From Phycicoccus sp. CSK15P-2 (GTDB taxonomy: Bacteria; Actinomycetota; Actinomycetes; Actinomycetales; Dermatophilaceae): a DNA stretch of 64,000 bases. The translations under genes and the position numbers were made by a program. Positions 62,881-64,000 of the stretch are shown here, in pieces (the stretch's first letter is position 1; each line of letters starts with the position of its first letter). The DNA lies in the NCBI RefSeq assembly GCF_016888005.1, contig NZ_JAFDVE010000023.1:83039-147038 (forward strand), in the 5' to 3' direction. The notes below the pieces were generated by a model. The model made no database searches. It saw only the letters and a list, made by a program, of their open reading frames with translations, and was not told the DNA's origin.

Positions 62881-63864
62881 TCAGCCGACAGTGAGCAGGA
62901 TCTTGCCGATCTGCCGGCTCGACTCGAGCTCCTCGTGCGCCGCGCGCACCTCGGCCAGCGGGTGCCGTGAGTACACGACCGGGCGCACCGTGCCGTCCTC
63001 GACGAGCGGCCAGACGTGCTCGCGCACCGCGGCGACGATGGCCGCCTTCTCCTCCCTCGGCCGGGCACGCAGCGACGTCGCGATGACCGCGCCGCGCTTC
63101 GCGAGCAGCGTCCCGAGGTCGAGCTCACCCGTGCGCCCGCCCTGCAGCCCGATGACGACGAGCCGTCCGTTCGGTGCGAGGACGTCGACGTTGCGCTCCA
63201 GGTACTTCGCGCCCATGTTGTCGAGGACGACGTTCGCCCCGGCGCCGCCGGTGGCTGCGCGCACCTCCTCGACGAAGTCCTGCTCGCGGTAGTCGACGAG
63301 CACGTCGGCCCCGAGCCCCCGGCACGCCTCGAGCTTCTCCGGCGACCCTGCCGTCACGGCGACGGTCGCCCCGACCGCCTTCGCCAGCTGGATAGCCATC
63401 GTCCCGATGCCGGACGACCCGCCGTGGACGAGAAACATCTCACCCGGCTGGAGGTTCGCCGTGAGGAACACGTTCGACCACACCGTGCAGACGACCTCGG
63501 GCAGCGCGGCGGCCTCGACGAGCGAGACCCCCGTCGGCACCGGCAGCAGCTGGCCCACCGGCACCCGCACCTGCTCGGCGTACCCGCCGCCCGCGAGCAG
63601 CGCGCACACCTCGTCCCCCTCGGACCACCCCTCGACACCCTCACCGAGCGCGGCGACCGTGCCGCTCACCTCGAGGCCCGGGACCTCGGACTCACCGGGC
63701 GGCGGCGGGTAGAACCCCTGCCGCTGCATCGAGTCGGCCCGGTTGACCCCGGCCGCCGCGACCCGGACGAGGACCTCACCCGGCCCGGCGGGCTCGGGGG
63801 CCTCGACGTCGGAGAGGGCGAGGGCCTCGGGCCCACCGGGCCGCGGGATCGTGACGGCGCGCAT
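62881..63864 (-). CDS. NAD(P)H quinone oxidoreductase-like, MDR family
   Basis: A 327-residue zinc-free medium-chain reductase of the quinone oxidoreductase type (family start MRAVTIPRPGGPEALAL, GVNRADSMQRQGFYPPPPGE, nucleotide-binding VHGGSSGIGTMAIQLAKA). It likely reduces quinones or enones with NAD(P)H. TAGCCT stands six bases before the ATG. Confidence 0.92.
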   Translation of the reverse strand: MRAVTIPRPGGPEALALSDVEAPEPAGPGEVLVRVAAAGVNRADSMQRQGFYPPPPGESEVPGLEVSGTVAALGEGVEGWSEGDEVCALLAGGGYAEQVRVPVGQLLPVPTGVSLVEAAALPEVVCTVWSNVFLTANLQPGEMFLVHGGSSGIGTMAIQLAKAVGATVAVTAGSPEKLEACRGLGADVLVDYREQDFVEEVRAATGGAGANVVLDNMGAKYLERNVDVLAPNGRLVVIGLQGGRTGELDLGTLLAKRGAVIATSLRARPREEKAAIVAAVREHVWPLVEDGTVRPVVYSRHPLAEVRAAHEELESSRQIGKILLTVG

Positions 63865-63870
63865 TGCCCC

Positions 63871-63876
63871 AGGCTA
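63871..63876 (-). promoter_or_regulatory. -10 box TAGCCT of the quinone oxidoreductase gene
   Basis: Minus strand, six bases from the ATG at 63864. The sequence just beyond it (from 63877) looks like an insertion sequence end, so the native -35 may be lost. Confidence 0.4.
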
Positions 63877-64000
63877 GGGCCTGTTACGAAAGTGGCTGAT
63901 GGGGTTTGGGCGTGTCGTGTGGATTGAGGTGAAGCTCCCGGAGTAGCGCTGGTGGTGTCTACTCCGCCGCGCACCCCGGGAGCCTCGATGCCCACGATAG
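63877..64000 (+). mobile_element. Probable left end of an insertion sequence
   Basis: GGGCCTGTTACGAAAGTG (63877-63894) has the look of an IS terminal repeat. A hairpin follows (GGAGTAG at 63940-63946 with CTACTCC at 63959-63965, and CTCCCGG at 63935-63941 with CCGGGAG at 63976-63982), then GGGAG and an ATG at 63988 opening MPTI at the window edge, as a transposase with a sequestered start. The other end is not visible, so the family cannot be named. Confidence 0.4.

Overview
The window is very GC-rich with dense, short-spaced genes, GTG/TTG starts, many ATGA/GTGA overlaps and abundant actinobacterial families (DUF222-HNH endonuclease, MMPL transporter, bacterial proteasome activator, stressosome proteins, LacI and PadR regulators). 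It comes from the chromosome of a high-GC actinomycete. I cannot name the genus. I found no tRNA, rRNA or CRISPR array. A probable insertion sequence begins at the right edge.

Left part (1-15000): the end of a TrkA-N protein; a zinc alcohol dehydrogenase divergent from a rhodanese lipoprotein with a CsoR/CstR-like operator; a LacI regulator with an exact CelR/CebR box over its start; a JmjC-type cupin translationally coupled to a small three-repeat acidic peptide; a cyclic-nucleotide/CBS/DUF294 protein coupled to a DnaQ-type exonuclease; a LysR regulator; a secreted nuclease-like protein divergent from two tandem secreted RTX-repeat cell-wall hydrolases (M23 and GH19-like); and an MMPL pump with its TetR regulator.

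Middle (15000-49900): mostly metabolic and membrane genes. These include a class V aminotransferase, GNAT, an NlpC/P60 protein, NAD synthetase coupled to a membrane spermidine-synthase-like protein, MFS, old yellow enzyme, an SOS-boxed HNH endonuclease, a crotonase/molybdopterin oxidoreductase/SDR run, hydroxyacid dehydrogenase facing glycerate kinase, a flavin monooxygenase, patatin, xylulokinase, a GDSL esterase, an alpha-lytic-type protease, a DUF998-metallophosphoesterase fusion, an NRAMP-like transporter and a flavoprotein dehydrogenase.

Right part (49900-64000): the most unusual locus, a four-gene overlapping operon (50053-52710). Its first gene fuses an ECF-like sigma factor, an HX3CX2C zinc motif and an RsbT-type kinase; RsbR, RsbS and a stand-alone RsbU N-terminal domain follow. 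After it come DoxX, MFS, Bpa with a GQYL tail, a DUF2975/Xre pair behind a TATCG-rich operator, a PadR/ABC exporter operon with paired operators, a frameshifted acyl-CoA synthetase, DUF1304, a 540-base repeat-rich intergenic region, a quinone oxidoreductase and the probable IS end.

Many genes carry a TANNNT box 6-8 bases before the start codon, which points to widespread leaderless transcription. Strong hairpins mark many convergent junctions.
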